40,177 bases of DNA from an uncultured Mucilaginibacter sp. (GCF_946481715.1 NZ_CAMLOV010000034.1:1-40177), one strand, 5' to 3'. Shown: positions 24,748 to 33,307, counted from the first letter of the stretch. Made by a program: numbers and translations. Notes: generated from the sequence alone by a model not told the origin.

Positions 24748-25374
24748 AAAAACTCCCTCTTGTTGCCTAAAATGCCACCGAAATGGACTATAAGATTGTA
24801 AGTATAATCAATAAACGCATTAAAGCAGTATATTTTTTGGTAAATTATGAAAAAAATAAGGTAATTAATACAAGTTTAATATTTTATTCATAGAAAACAT
24901 CTAAATCGCGGCGGTTTTGCGCGCCATTAAAACGGCTTGCTTTAAAATTTAAAAGTTTTGCCCTTGCCTGTCGAAAATTATAATTGGTTGCCGGCCGCTA
25001 AGCCCTTTGCATTGATAGTATGAGAACACGCCGGGGCGGCAATAGTTTCCTGACCCGGCAGAAACAAAACGCCAATAAAGATTCGGAAACGGAGAGCTAT
25101 TTTAATTAGGCCAACAACAAACATCGGCGCCGGTTATTGGCCGAAACAGGCCGGTGTTCGAAAAGTTATTTTTGCGAAAAATGAAGGGCCTTACGTCCGT
25201 CCCGATTTGTGTTGCAACAATAAAAAACCCCGGTAGAAAAGAACAAATTATATACAAACGAAACGGAGGCTAAAAAGCCCCAGTTTTTCAAAGAAAAACA
25301 CCGAAAAATCAAAGATTTTTGAGGGAAAACACCGATGTTTTCCCTCAAAAGCGCTTGCTTTTTGAATTCCGGCC
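24748..25374. other. Gene-free 627-base gap
   Basis: The upstream region of the ATP-grasp operon and the 3' flank of the oxidoreductase gene. The half nearest the ATP-grasp gene is A/T-rich and should hold its promoter, but no exact TAnnTTTG box was found on the minus strand. The other end contains a series of small inverted repeats (25268-25362). A 60-codon leftward frame there overlaps these hairpins and is rejected as a gene. Confidence 0.7.
25268..25362. other. Tandem array of five small inverted repeats
   Basis: In order: GGCT/AGCC (25268-25279); GTTTTTC-aaa-GAAAAAC (25283-25299); AAAAATC-aaa-GATTTTT (25304-25320); an 11-base-arm hairpin GAGGGAAAACA/TGTTTTCCCTC (25321-25346); and AAAAGC/GCTTTT (25347-25362). 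It lies immediately after the stop of the leftward oxidoreductase gene, where transcription termination or mRNA protection would be useful. Confidence 0.6.
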
Positions 25375-27033
25375 TTAAATTTCGCTCAAATATTTGTGCA
25401 CAAAACTGATGGCCATAGAACCCTCGCCCACCGCCGAGGCCACCCGGTTCATGGCACCTGCGCGTACATCGCCAGCCGCAAATATGCCGGGGATGCTGGT
25501 CTCTAACAGGTACGGGTCACGTTTCGATTTCCACATTTTTTCAAAATCCTGGCAACTATTCAGGTCGCGGCCGGTCTCTACAAACCCGCGGTCGTTCTTA
25601 ATAACGTTTTTGCCCAGCCACTCGGTAAAGGGTTTGGCGCCTATAAAAATATATAACGCGTCGGCATCTACAGTTGTATTTTCCTTATTATCAAGGTTTT
25701 GTATGACGAGTTGTTGCAGGCGGTTCTCTCCTTTGGCCTCTACAATTTCGCTACAGGGCATCAAAGTGATGTTGCTTACGCCGCCAATTTGGTCGATAAG
25801 GTATGACGACATGGTGGCGGCGAGGCTCTCCTTCCGAATCAAAATATAAACGTGTTTGGCAAATTTAGACAGGTACATAGCCCCTTGCCCGGCAGAGTTA
25901 CCCCCGCCTACAATGTATACATTGGCGTCTTTGCAGCTGGCAGCCTCCGTCATGGCTGCACCATAATAGATACCCGCACCAGTGAATTTTTCTATGCCAG
26001 GCGTAGTTAACTGCCTGTAATCCACCCCGGTAGTGATAACTACCGATTTGGTAAGCACCTCGGTATCATCATCCATTACTATGGTTTTGTAATTGTCCTT
26101 CAGCTTAATCTCCTTTACCGACTGTGGTGAAAGGAAATCCGTACCAAAGCGGGTAGACTGGGTGATGGCCCTACGCGTAAGGTCGGCACCGCTTAATCCC
26201 GCCGGGAAGCCAAGGTAATTCTCTATGCGTGAGCTTGTTCCCGCCTGCCCACCGGGTGCCTTGCGTTCTATCAATAAAGTCTTCAAACCCTCCGATGAAC
26301 CATATACCGAAGCCGCCAAACCTGCGGGGCCTGCGCCTATAATAACCACGTCATATAGCTCATTCTTAGCCGATTGGCTTAAACCTATCTTGGTGGCTAT
26401 GTCTTTAACGGTAGGTGTTTTTAGTAAGGAGCCATCAGCAAAAATAATAGCCGGCAGGTCTTTTGAGTCCAGTTTATTTAGGCCGGATAGCTTTTTGGCT
26501 TCCTCAGAGTTGGCATCCAACCATAAATAAGGAACGAGATAACCCGATAAAAACTCCTTAATATCGTGGGATTTCGGTGAAAATTGGTAGCCAATAACCT
26601 TAATGCCCTTAAAATCAGGTCGGTAATTGCCTTGCCAGTCTTCCAGCATATCGGTTATTACCGGATATAATTTTTCTTCGGGCGGGTCCCAGGGTTTGGT
26701 GAGGTAGTAATCCAGTTTTACATCGTTTATGGCTTTGATGGCTGCATCTGTATCTGCATAAGCCGTAAGCAGCACCCGCTTGGCATGGGGGAAAAACGAC
26801 AGTGCTTTGCACAGGAAATCAATGCCTTCCATCTCGGGCATGCGCTGGTCTGATACAAACATCGCCACAACCTCGCCTTTGTTTTTCAGTTCCAGCAGGC
26901 TATCCAAAGCTTCTTTTACTGAGGTGGTGCTTAGTATACGGTAATCCTGGCGGTAGTGGTTTTTTAAGTCGCGCGTAATGGCCCGCAGCACCTGTGGGTC
27001 ATCGTCAATAGCAAATATAATAGGTTGGTCCAT
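25375..27033 (-). CDS. Receiver domain fused to thioredoxin-reductase-like flavoenzyme
   Basis: 552 residues. A CheY-like receiver (1-130) has acidic D10-D12, phosphoacceptor D62 (MFVSDQRMPEME), T90 and K113 (YYLTKPWDPP). A thioredoxin-like segment (about 143-218) keeps a cis-Pro region but shows FSPKSHD in place of a CxxC. A pyridine-nucleotide-disulfide-type domain follows, with the FAD loop G233-A-G235-P-A-G238, GGQAGTSSRIENYLGFP, the NAD(P)H loop G376-G-G-N-S-A-G and the C-terminal FAD motif GIFAAGDVRAG. At the position of the thioredoxin-reductase CATC the sequence is YGAAMTEAASC with one cysteine (C367). Fused receiver/flavoenzymes of this kind are known; the electron acceptor is not. 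It follows the kinase gene by 18 bases, so that kinase is its likely phosphodonor. Confidence 0.9.
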   Translation of the reverse strand: MDQPIIFAIDDDPQVLRAITRDLKNHYRQDYRILSTTSVKEALDSLLELKNKGEVVAMFVSDQRMPEMEGIDFLCKALSFFPHAKRVLLTAYADTDAAIKAINDVKLDYYLTKPWDPPEEKLYPVITDMLEDWQGNYRPDFKGIKVIGYQFSPKSHDIKEFLSGYLVPYLWLDANSEEAKKLSGLNKLDSKDLPAIIFADGSLLKTPTVKDIATKIGLSQSAKNELYDVVIIGAGPAGLAASVYGSSEGLKTLLIERKAPGGQAGTSSRIENYLGFPAGLSGADLTRRAITQSTRFGTDFLSPQSVKEIKLKDNYKTIVMDDDTEVLTKSVVITTGVDYRQLTTPGIEKFTGAGIYYGAAMTEAASCKDANVYIVGGGNSAGQGAMYLSKFAKHVYILIRKESLAATMSSYLIDQIGGVSNITLMPCSEIVEAKGENRLQQLVIQNLDNKENTTVDADALYIFIGAKPFTEWLGKNVIKNDRGFVETGRDLNSCQDFEKMWKSKRDPYLLETSIPGIFAAGDVRAGAMNRVASAVGEGSMAISFVHKYLSEI

Positions 27034-27051
27034 GTTGTTTTTAAAGCTTGA

Positions 27052-28455
27052 TTAATCATCATTTATAGGGAAGCAGATCACAAATTCGGTGCTTCCCGGT
27101 ACCGAATGCACTTTTACAGAGCCATTGTGCTGGCGTATAATGCGGGTAACTACATCCAGCCCTAAACCGGTTCCCTTGCCCATATCCTTAGTGGTAAAAA
27201 ACGGGTCGAATATCTGCGATTGCATCTCTTCGGGTATGCCCGGGCCATTGTCTTTTATGGTAACCTGTACAAACTGCCTGTCCTGCTGTGTTTTAATCTC
27301 CAGTATGCCGCCGCCGTTAACCTCCATGGCATCAATGGCGTTGTCGATAACGTTGGTCCAAACCTGGTTTAGCTCGCCGGCCATTGCTTTTACCTGCGGC
27401 AGTTTCAGGTCGAAATTTTCCACTAATTTAATATTGCCTTTCTTTAATTTATAATCCAGCATGGTAAGGGTATTGCGGATGCCGGCGTGGATATCCAGTA
27501 ATTGTTTGTCGCTATCCCTATCCATGTGCGTAAAGTTTTTTACCGATGTTACCAGTTGCGATACCCGCTGCGAGGATTCTTTAATATCTGCTATCATCTT
27601 GGTGGCCAGCAGGTAATTATTCACCCAAGCCAGTACAATCTCTAACTGTTCCGAAACAGGTGTGCATGCGTTCATGTGGTCGAGGTCCTCGGGCTTAAAG
27701 TCAAAATCAACAAGGTTCTCGGCAAATTCTAGCTTTTTTATCTCATGGTCCATCAGCCAATCTGCCAGGTCATCCTCCCTGTCGGCCTTATCCATCATGC
27801 TTAAAACGGGTCTGTCTGCTTGGTTGGCGCGGGTAACAAGCAGTTCGTTAATGGCATCCACCTTCTCGGGTTTCATATTAAGGCTTACGATGGCTTTAAA
27901 CAGAGCGGGCAGGTTTTGTATCTGCGCATTTAAAGAAGAAGCGCCCCTGCTAATTGCTGCTGCGGGGTTATTCAGCTCGTGCGCCAGCCCGGCGGATAGC
28001 TTACCCAACGCAAACATCTTCTCGTTTTGCTGCTGCAGCGACGTAAAATCGCGTACGCGGCTGGTCATGGTATGAACCAGGGCCTCGGTGAGTTCATAAT
28101 GCAGTTGCGTTGCCTCTTTTATTTTCTCTGCCGGCACCCGGAAAATACGGCCTTTTTTGGTGCATTCGCCAAAGCCGGGCGTTTTTTTTGCCCGGGAGAA
28201 TGGCAGGTAGCCTGTAATGCCCTGCTCACGGATAACGGCTATCTCGCGGAATTTCCCGTTCTGCATAACACAAATACGGATGCGGCCCTCCAGTATAACC
28301 GAGGTCATGTTTACTGGTTCGCCCACTTCAAATACGCGCTGGCCTTCTTCCATCTCTACTATTTCGCCATTATCTATAAACCATTGCAGTTGCTCATCGG
28401 GCACCTCGCTTAGTACCGGGATGGCTTTCAGTTCGTTTAATGTTATTTCGATCAT
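27052..28455 (-). CDS. Histidine kinase with N-terminal cNMP-binding-type domain
   Basis: 467 residues from the ATG at 28455, which overlaps the globin stop as ATGA. A longer in-frame start at 28497 would only add a stretch inside the globin gene. The Crp-like beta domain (about 10-135: IPVLSEVPDEQLQWFIDNGE, GQRVFEVGEPVNMTSVILEG) lacks the cAMP-contacting Arg-Ser/Thr-Ala cassette, so another ligand or none is likely. HisKA has H159 (GKLSAGLAHELNNPAAAI), and the ATPase shows VIDNAIDAME, DNGPGIPEE and GKGTGLGLDVV. There are no membrane helices. Lying between the globin and the receiver-flavoenzyme genes, it probably links haem or redox state to phosphorylation of the latter. Confidence 0.9.
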   Translation of the reverse strand: MIEITLNELKAIPVLSEVPDEQLQWFIDNGEIVEMEEGQRVFEVGEPVNMTSVILEGRIRICVMQNGKFREIAVIREQGITGYLPFSRAKKTPGFGECTKKGRIFRVPAEKIKEATQLHYELTEALVHTMTSRVRDFTSLQQQNEKMFALGKLSAGLAHELNNPAAAISRGASSLNAQIQNLPALFKAIVSLNMKPEKVDAINELLVTRANQADRPVLSMMDKADREDDLADWLMDHEIKKLEFAENLVDFDFKPEDLDHMNACTPVSEQLEIVLAWVNNYLLATKMIADIKESSQRVSQLVTSVKNFTHMDRDSDKQLLDIHAGIRNTLTMLDYKLKKGNIKLVENFDLKLPQVKAMAGELNQVWTNVIDNAIDAMEVNGGGILEIKTQQDRQFVQVTIKDNGPGIPEEMQSQIFDPFFTTKDMGKGTGLGLDVVTRIIRQHNGSVKVHSVPGSTEFVICFPINDD

Positions 28456-28928
28456 GCTTCCGGTATATAAGGTCCACCCGGTACGCCCCACCCCCATTTG
28501 GGCATAGGCGCACCCTCCTGTAAAGGGTTATCGGTTAATTTTGAATTGATTACTGCAATGCGGCTGCCCCACTCGAGGTAGGCCAACAAGGCCGAGCGGA
28601 ATTCCGGGTCATCGGCCAGTTGCAGTTCGTCCACGCTTTGCAGTAATAAGGCTATCCAACGCTGGCGCTGCTCCTCGCTTAGTAATTTGCCTACATGATG
28701 GGCCACCATTTTGGCGTGGCTGCCATCGTCGCCGTGCGTGTACAGTGCGGGGCCACCAAAAACCTCGGCTATAAAATGCGCTACATGTTTGGTATGCGCG
28801 GCAGACATTGTTTTAAACACGGGCTCCAGCAAATCGTCTTTTAATACTTTATCGTAAAAAACTTTGGTGAGGTTTTCTAAAGTATCGTTACCGCCCACCC
28901 ATTCGTACAAGGTTGGTATGTTTTTCAT
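28452..28928 (-). CDS. Group II-like truncated haemoglobin
   Basis: 158 residues with a truncated-globin fold: TLYEWVGGNDTLENLTKVFY at the start, then DLLEPVFKTMSAAHTKHVAH, the FGGP turn and HHVGKLLSEEQRQRWIALL. Aligning the last block with group II globins places H78 as the proximal haem ligand. The C-terminus carries an extra Pro/Gly/Trp-rich tail (PMPKWGWGVPGGPYIPEA) beyond the globin core. Such globins bind O2, NO or peroxide. It is the first gene of a three-gene operon, and its TGA overlaps the kinase ATG, so equal synthesis of globin and kinase is expected. Confidence 0.9.
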   Translation of the reverse strand: MKNIPTLYEWVGGNDTLENLTKVFYDKVLKDDLLEPVFKTMSAAHTKHVAHFIAEVFGGPALYTHGDDGSHAKMVAHHVGKLLSEEQRQRWIALLLQSVDELQLADDPEFRSALLAYLEWGSRIAVINSKLTDNPLQEGAPMPKWGWGVPGGPYIPEA

Positions 28929-28995
28929 AGTTTATAAAATTAGTATAAATAGCTTTTAATATCCAATGGCTAAAAATTTAAATAAACAAGCACCT

Positions 28996-29025
28996 TGCCG
29001 TTTGCAGGCAAATAATGCCGTTTGC
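28996..29025 (+). promoter_or_regulatory. Direct repeat TGCCGTTTGC x2, possible LytTR binding site
   Basis: Identical 10-mers at 28996-29005 and 29016-29025 are offset by 20 bases, about two helix turns. Each contains CCGTTTG, close to the GTT-centred half-site of LytTR regulators, which bind two direct repeats about 21 bases apart. The site lies 39 bases upstream of the LytS gene whose partner is a LytTR protein. Confidence 0.45.
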
Positions 29026-29063
29026 CGAATAATTCATGACTGAGCATTTATATTTCTAATTTT

Positions 29064-30137
29064 ATGCTGAATCATTATAACACATTGTTAAACAACAGCA
29101 TTTATACCGCCCGTACCCCTTTAAAAAGGGTTGTAATGCATATTCTTTTTTGGATAGCGTATTATTTATACGATGGGCCAATCACCTCCAATATAGAGGC
29201 CAACCCGATGAGCCGGCTGCAAATAGCCGCCATTGAGCTGCCGGTAAAAATTCTGGCGGCATATTTTACGCTTTACCTGCTACAGCATTTTTATAACGGA
29301 CAGCGGAAGCCGGCCATATTTTTTTTATACCTCATTCCTTCTATCCTGTTTTTTGGGATGGCGCAACGGTTTGTGAGTTATAAGGTAATTTACCCCATTT
29401 ATTACCCCGAGGGCCTAAGCCGCGCTTTATGGTATGTGCCAAAGGTTATTATCCTCACATTCGGTGTATACTCAGTTGTAGCCATCGTTATTGTCATCCA
29501 CCTGCTAAAGCAGTGGTATATGGACCAGCAGGAGCGCCAGGCGCTAAAAAATGAAAAACTGGAGGCTGAATTAAAGTACCTTAAGGCGCAAATCCACCCT
29601 CACTTTTTATTCAACACCCTTAATAACCTTTATGCGCTCACTATTACCAATTCGAAAAAAGCGCCAGAGATAGTTTATAAACTTTCGCAGCTGATGAGCT
29701 ATATGCTTTATGATAGCAACAAACCCTTTGTGCCGCTACAGAAGGAGATAGATTATATAGAGAATTATATCACACTGGAAAAAATACGTTACGAAGACAG
29801 GCTGGACGTATCATTAAACATCCTTACCGCCACAGAGAGTATCAGCATTGCGCCTTTATTGATATTGCCATTTGTAGAGAATAGTTTTAAGCATGGCTTC
29901 GGCAACGATATTGGCAAGGTATGGGTACATATAGATATTTTGGTGAGCGACGGGCAACTGATTATTAAGGTGGAGAACAGCAAAGGCACACCGGAATTAA
30001 ATTCCGCGCCGGTAAGCGGTATAGGGTTGGTTAACCTAAAGAAACGATTAGAACTGATTTATAAAGACAGGTACGACCTCCAAATTATAGACGGTGACAC
30101 CTACCTGGTTATTTTAAAGCTTAAATTAGAAGGATAG
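29064..30137 (+). CDS. LytS/YehU-type sensor histidine kinase
   Basis: 357 residues. Four hydrophobic segments occupy about residues 22-150 (KRVVMHILFWIAYYLYD, AAIELPVKILAAYFTLYLLQ, IFFLYLIPSILFFGMA, VIILTFGVYSVVAIVIVIHL). A coiled coil (150-172) leads to the His_kinase domain with H180 (QIHPHFLFNTLNNLY), the N-box VENSFKHGFG and GIGLVNLKKRLELIY. This is the typical Bacteroidota LytS-like kinase with an uncharacterised membrane sensor. It overlaps functionally with the response regulator two bases downstream. Confidence 0.93.
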   Translation: MLNHYNTLLNNSIYTARTPLKRVVMHILFWIAYYLYDGPITSNIEANPMSRLQIAAIELPVKILAAYFTLYLLQHFYNGQRKPAIFFLYLIPSILFFGMAQRFVSYKVIYPIYYPEGLSRALWYVPKVIILTFGVYSVVAIVIVIHLLKQWYMDQQERQALKNEKLEAELKYLKAQIHPHFLFNTLNNLYALTITNSKKAPEIVYKLSQLMSYMLYDSNKPFVPLQKEIDYIENYITLEKIRYEDRLDVSLNILTATESISIAPLLILPFVENSFKHGFGNDIGKVWVHIDILVSDGQLIIKVENSKGTPELNSAPVSGIGLVNLKKRLELIYKDRYDLQIIDGDTYLVILKLKLEG

Positions 30138-30139
30138 TT

Positions 30140-30871
30140 ATGAGGTGTTTAGTGATAGACGACGAACCCCTGGCCATACAACTGCTCCGCTCTTATATTG
30201 ATAGGGTTGATGGATTGGTGCTGGTTAAATGCTGCTCTAACGCGGTGGAAGCTTTGAGCAGCTTACGCTCGGGTCAAATAGACCTGCTTTTTTTGGATAT
30301 ACAAATGCCCAAAATAACGGGAATAGACCTGCTTAAATCATTATCCGTAAAACCCAAGGTAATATTTACTACCGCTTACCGCGAGTATGCTATCGAGGCT
30401 TTCGATTTGGACGTGGTTGATTACCTGCTAAAACCTATCAGCTTTGAGCGCTTTTTACGTGCTGTAGGCAAGGTATATACTTTTAAAACCCCCGACGAGC
30501 CGGTCGGCACCGATTATAACTTGCTGCACGATTATAACGCCTCCTACATTTTTTTACGCGCCGAGCGCGAAATGGTAAAGGTGTATTTAAAAGATATATT
30601 ATACATTGAGAGCTTGCGAGATTACGTGCGCGTAAAAACTACCGACAGCCAAATTATCTCTTACAATAAAATAAGCTACCTGGAGCAAAAACTGCCCGAG
30701 AACAAGTTTATCCGGGTGCACCGCTCCTTTATTGTTGCTTTCGATAGGATACTAACCTTTACGCCAAACGCGCTTAAGTTGAGTAATATGCTTATCCCTA
30801 TTGGGCGTAATTATAAAAGCGAAACCATTAAAGCGCTGAACCGCTATAATATCCTTTTCGAGCAGCAATAG
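30140..30871 (+). CDS. LytTR-family response regulator
   Basis: 243 residues. The receiver (1-120) has D8/D9, phosphoacceptor D53 (LLFLDIQMPKITG) and K97 (YLLKPISFERF). The LytTR DNA-binding domain (about 143-240) shows KVYLKDILYIESLRDYVRV and the closing RVHRSFIVAFDRI. It is the partner of the kinase two bases upstream. Its stop codon abuts the stop of the convergent DUF5916 gene with no spacer. A candidate site lies upstream of the pair (28996-29025), suggesting autoregulation. Confidence 0.94.
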   Translation: MRCLVIDDEPLAIQLLRSYIDRVDGLVLVKCCSNAVEALSSLRSGQIDLLFLDIQMPKITGIDLLKSLSVKPKVIFTTAYREYAIEAFDLDVVDYLLKPISFERFLRAVGKVYTFKTPDEPVGTDYNLLHDYNASYIFLRAEREMVKVYLKDILYIESLRDYVRVKTTDSQIISYNKISYLEQKLPENKFIRVHRSFIVAFDRILTFTPNALKLSNMLIPIGRNYKSETIKALNRYNILFEQQ

Positions 30872-33073
30872 TTATAAAAAGTAAATAAACTTTACAATCA
30901 GGCTTTGGTTTTGCCGCTGGCGCAGATCGGTATTTTGATTGTTAGAATACACCACGTACAGGTCTGATAACGGGCGAAACCGCCATTGCACTCGCACAAA
31001 ATAATTGAGGTTGCTGTTTAAATTGGTGTATTGTATATTGGTATTAAGGAACAGTTTTTTACTGAACGATATTTCGGTTTGCGGGCCAATGGCTAAAACA
31101 TCGTTACCCTTATACGGTTGCGGCAGCCTGATAAAACTGGCGTTATACTTTACGCCCACCCTGCCATAAGGCTGAAATTTATAATTTAGGTAGCCGCTGA
31201 ATTGGGCAATAGTACCATTAAAGTATTGCCCAACCTGCATATAGTATTCGCCATACAGCCGCGTGCGCGCATCCGAAAGGTAGTAAAACGCCATGCTTCT
31301 GTAATTGTAAGCGGTGCCGGCCGGCAGAGATAAACCATCGTTCATGGATGGATTGAATGGTGCCTGTAATTTGGTATAATCGCCTACAAACAGCGCATAC
31401 AGCAACGCCGTGTTTTTAAAGTTGACCAGGAATCCGCCTTTATAGAAATGGTCGGTGCGGTTAAACGCCGAATCCACGTAAATTTTATAGTGAACAACGG
31501 GCTGTATGTTATTGATAAAGCTTGAATTAGGGTAGGTGATATAGCTAAACTCGCCATACAAATTGGTAAAATTATTACGCGGAATAAAACCTATCTCAGG
31601 CGCAAAATCCTTTCCCGCTCTGGAAAAACCAGCAAAACTTGCTGTGCGGCGTGTACTGAGGTTTAAAAACCCACCTTCGGATGTTGAGGTTTTACCCGGC
31701 CCGAACATCACATGCTCAAACACTTTGCCCGTCCATTGCCCGTTGCGTGATATTAGGTTATACTCCAGGCCAGCAAGGCGGTTGTAGTTTGGCAGGCCAA
31801 TACTGTCTTTAGCAAACGACTGCCGGTTGGTAAAAATAAAGCCGATGTTAGAACTTGAAAATACTTTTTGCTGCAGTGCCAGTACGCTAAAATTTTCGCC
31901 GGGGTAATGCGCCTTTGTGCCATTAGTATCCGCTGTGTTTAGGCCGCCGGTTTGTATATTCATCAGTCCCAGGCGCAGGTTCGGGGTTAATTTGCCGCTA
32001 AGGCGGGCTCCTGCAACAATGGATGTTTGCTCGAACTGCCCGGTTAGCGGGTTTTGCTTTAGCCCTATTCGCCGCGAATAAAAAGGACGCAACGTAGCAG
32101 AGCCATCGTTCGATACGCCAAACGCAGAGAAAAGGTCGCTGTTCTCGATAAAGAACAAGCGTTTCTCGGGGTACGATAATTCAAAGCGCCCCAGGTTTAC
32201 CTGCGCATCATCAACTTCCGCCTGCGAAAAATCGGGGTTAAGCGTCAGGTCGAGGTTGAGCGATGAAGTTAGCGTTACCTTGGCATCAAGCGATGGTTTC
32301 AGTTTTGTGTTGATATCGTCCTGTTTTAGCTGGCTTGCGTTAAACGTTACGCTGGGTATCAACGAAATATTATTAGGCGTTTGTTTTGGAAGTTCGGGGA
32401 AAGCAAGGCTGCCCGAGTAGCTTAAGTTGGGAAATAAAAAATTACGCGGCGTGGGCGCCCAACTGGAGCGCTCGTTATTGCTTACGTCATTCCGTAAAAA
32501 GTTGATATTCCACGCAGGCAAGCTTTTGCTGAAACGCAGGTAACGGAACGGAATGGCCATTTCCACCACGTAGCCATCGGCGTTACGCTGCACGGCGCTG
32601 TACCATTTAATATCCCAGGTGGCATCGGCTGTAAGCCCGTTATTTATCTGCTCGTCGCGCTGCACGCCGAGGGCGCTCACGTAAAAACCGTAGCCGTTGC
32701 TATGGTCGTTAAACGGATCGAGGATAATCCCGAAAGCATCATTCTCTAAAAAAACAAAATCGCGCTTTAGGGATGATACCACGTAAGGTTTGGCGTTGGC
32801 AGTTGCATTTAAAACATGGCCCGATATGTATAAGTAGCTATCATTATACAAAACCTTCACGCTTGTTTTGCTGCTTGCAAAAGCCGAATCGGAAGGGAAA
32901 TTCATACGGAAATTGGATGCCTCCTCTGAGGTGTTCCATTCCGGCTCATCTATTATGCCATCAATTTTTAGGGTGCCGGTAATTTTTTTGGCGGTTAAAC
33001 TATTGTTCTGTTGCGCTACAGAAACGTATCCCATAGATAAGAAAATAAGTAAAATAAGGGTCTTAAGGTTCAT
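30872..33073 (-). CDS. DUF5916 outer-membrane protein with CBM9-like domain
   Basis: 733 residues with a signal peptide (MNLKTLILLIFLSMGYVSVAQ). Residues about 28-215 form a carbohydrate-binding family 9-like domain (ITGTLKIDGIIDEPEWNTSE, DAFGIILDPFNDHSNGYGF, VVEMAIPFRYLRF). The remaining 500 residues match DUF5916, with LTLNPDFSQAEVDDAQVNL, YPEKRLFFIENSDLF and a beta-strand pattern ending in a terminal aromatic (LIVKFIYFL), as in an outer-membrane barrel. Ligand and transport role are unknown. It is convergent with the LytTR gene and divergent from the ArsR cluster. Confidence 0.9.
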   Translation of the reverse strand: MNLKTLILLIFLSMGYVSVAQQNNSLTAKKITGTLKIDGIIDEPEWNTSEEASNFRMNFPSDSAFASSKTSVKVLYNDSYLYISGHVLNATANAKPYVVSSLKRDFVFLENDAFGIILDPFNDHSNGYGFYVSALGVQRDEQINNGLTADATWDIKWYSAVQRNADGYVVEMAIPFRYLRFSKSLPAWNINFLRNDVSNNERSSWAPTPRNFLFPNLSYSGSLAFPELPKQTPNNISLIPSVTFNASQLKQDDINTKLKPSLDAKVTLTSSLNLDLTLNPDFSQAEVDDAQVNLGRFELSYPEKRLFFIENSDLFSAFGVSNDGSATLRPFYSRRIGLKQNPLTGQFEQTSIVAGARLSGKLTPNLRLGLMNIQTGGLNTADTNGTKAHYPGENFSVLALQQKVFSSSNIGFIFTNRQSFAKDSIGLPNYNRLAGLEYNLISRNGQWTGKVFEHVMFGPGKTSTSEGGFLNLSTRRTASFAGFSRAGKDFAPEIGFIPRNNFTNLYGEFSYITYPNSSFINNIQPVVHYKIYVDSAFNRTDHFYKGGFLVNFKNTALLYALFVGDYTKLQAPFNPSMNDGLSLPAGTAYNYRSMAFYYLSDARTRLYGEYYMQVGQYFNGTIAQFSGYLNYKFQPYGRVGVKYNASFIRLPQPYKGNDVLAIGPQTEISFSKKLFLNTNIQYTNLNSNLNYFVRVQWRFRPLSDLYVVYSNNQNTDLRQRQNQSLIVKFIYFL

Positions 33074-33239
33074 CTTGTCTGGCTTTTAATGCAAGTTGCA
33101 GATAAGGTGAATCCGTTTTTTTGTTATTAGGCCAGTGCCGAAAAACCCCTGTAGACTTCCGTATTCGGCTGATTGAACCGTTGATAATCATAGCCTTGCT
33201 ATTTGTAGGCTACGGTTGTTATTCGTCTAAAACGGCGCA

Positions 33240-33261
33240 AAATTTATTTTAAAATAAATTT
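33240..33261. promoter_or_regulatory. 22-base perfect A/T palindrome
   Basis: AAATTTATTTT followed by its exact complement, centred at 33250/33251. It lies just upstream of the -33 box of the ArsR promoter and may be a regulator site or curved DNA. Confidence 0.4.
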
Positions 33262-33291
33262 GCGTAAGTGATTGCTTACATATTATATTTG
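33259..33291 (+). promoter_or_regulatory. Promoter of the ArsR cluster
   Basis: TTTG at 33259-33262, a 21-base gap, then TATATTTG at 33284-33291, an exact TAnnTTTG match. The -7 box lies across the spacer of the inverted repeat, so an occupied operator would exclude RNA polymerase. Confidence 0.6.
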
Positions 33292-33307
33292 TAAGCAATC
33301 ACTTACG
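33263..33307. promoter_or_regulatory. ArsR-type operator, 18-base perfect inverted repeat
   Basis: Arms 33263-33280 and 33290-33307 are exact reverse complements (core GTAAGCAATCACTTAC) around a 9-base A/T spacer. Each arm also contains a smaller GTAAG...CTTAC symmetry. It covers the predicted promoter and ends 15 bases before the ArsR start codon. Confidence 0.7.

Noticed and set aside
25166..25348. Leftward 60-codon frame in the large gap
   Set aside because: It is composed largely of hairpin-forming A/T-rich sequence, has no family resemblance and no clear start context.
28455..28497. Upstream start of the cNMP-domain kinase
   Set aside because: The added residues only read through the globin gene in another frame; the ATGA overlap at 28455 is a more typical coupling.
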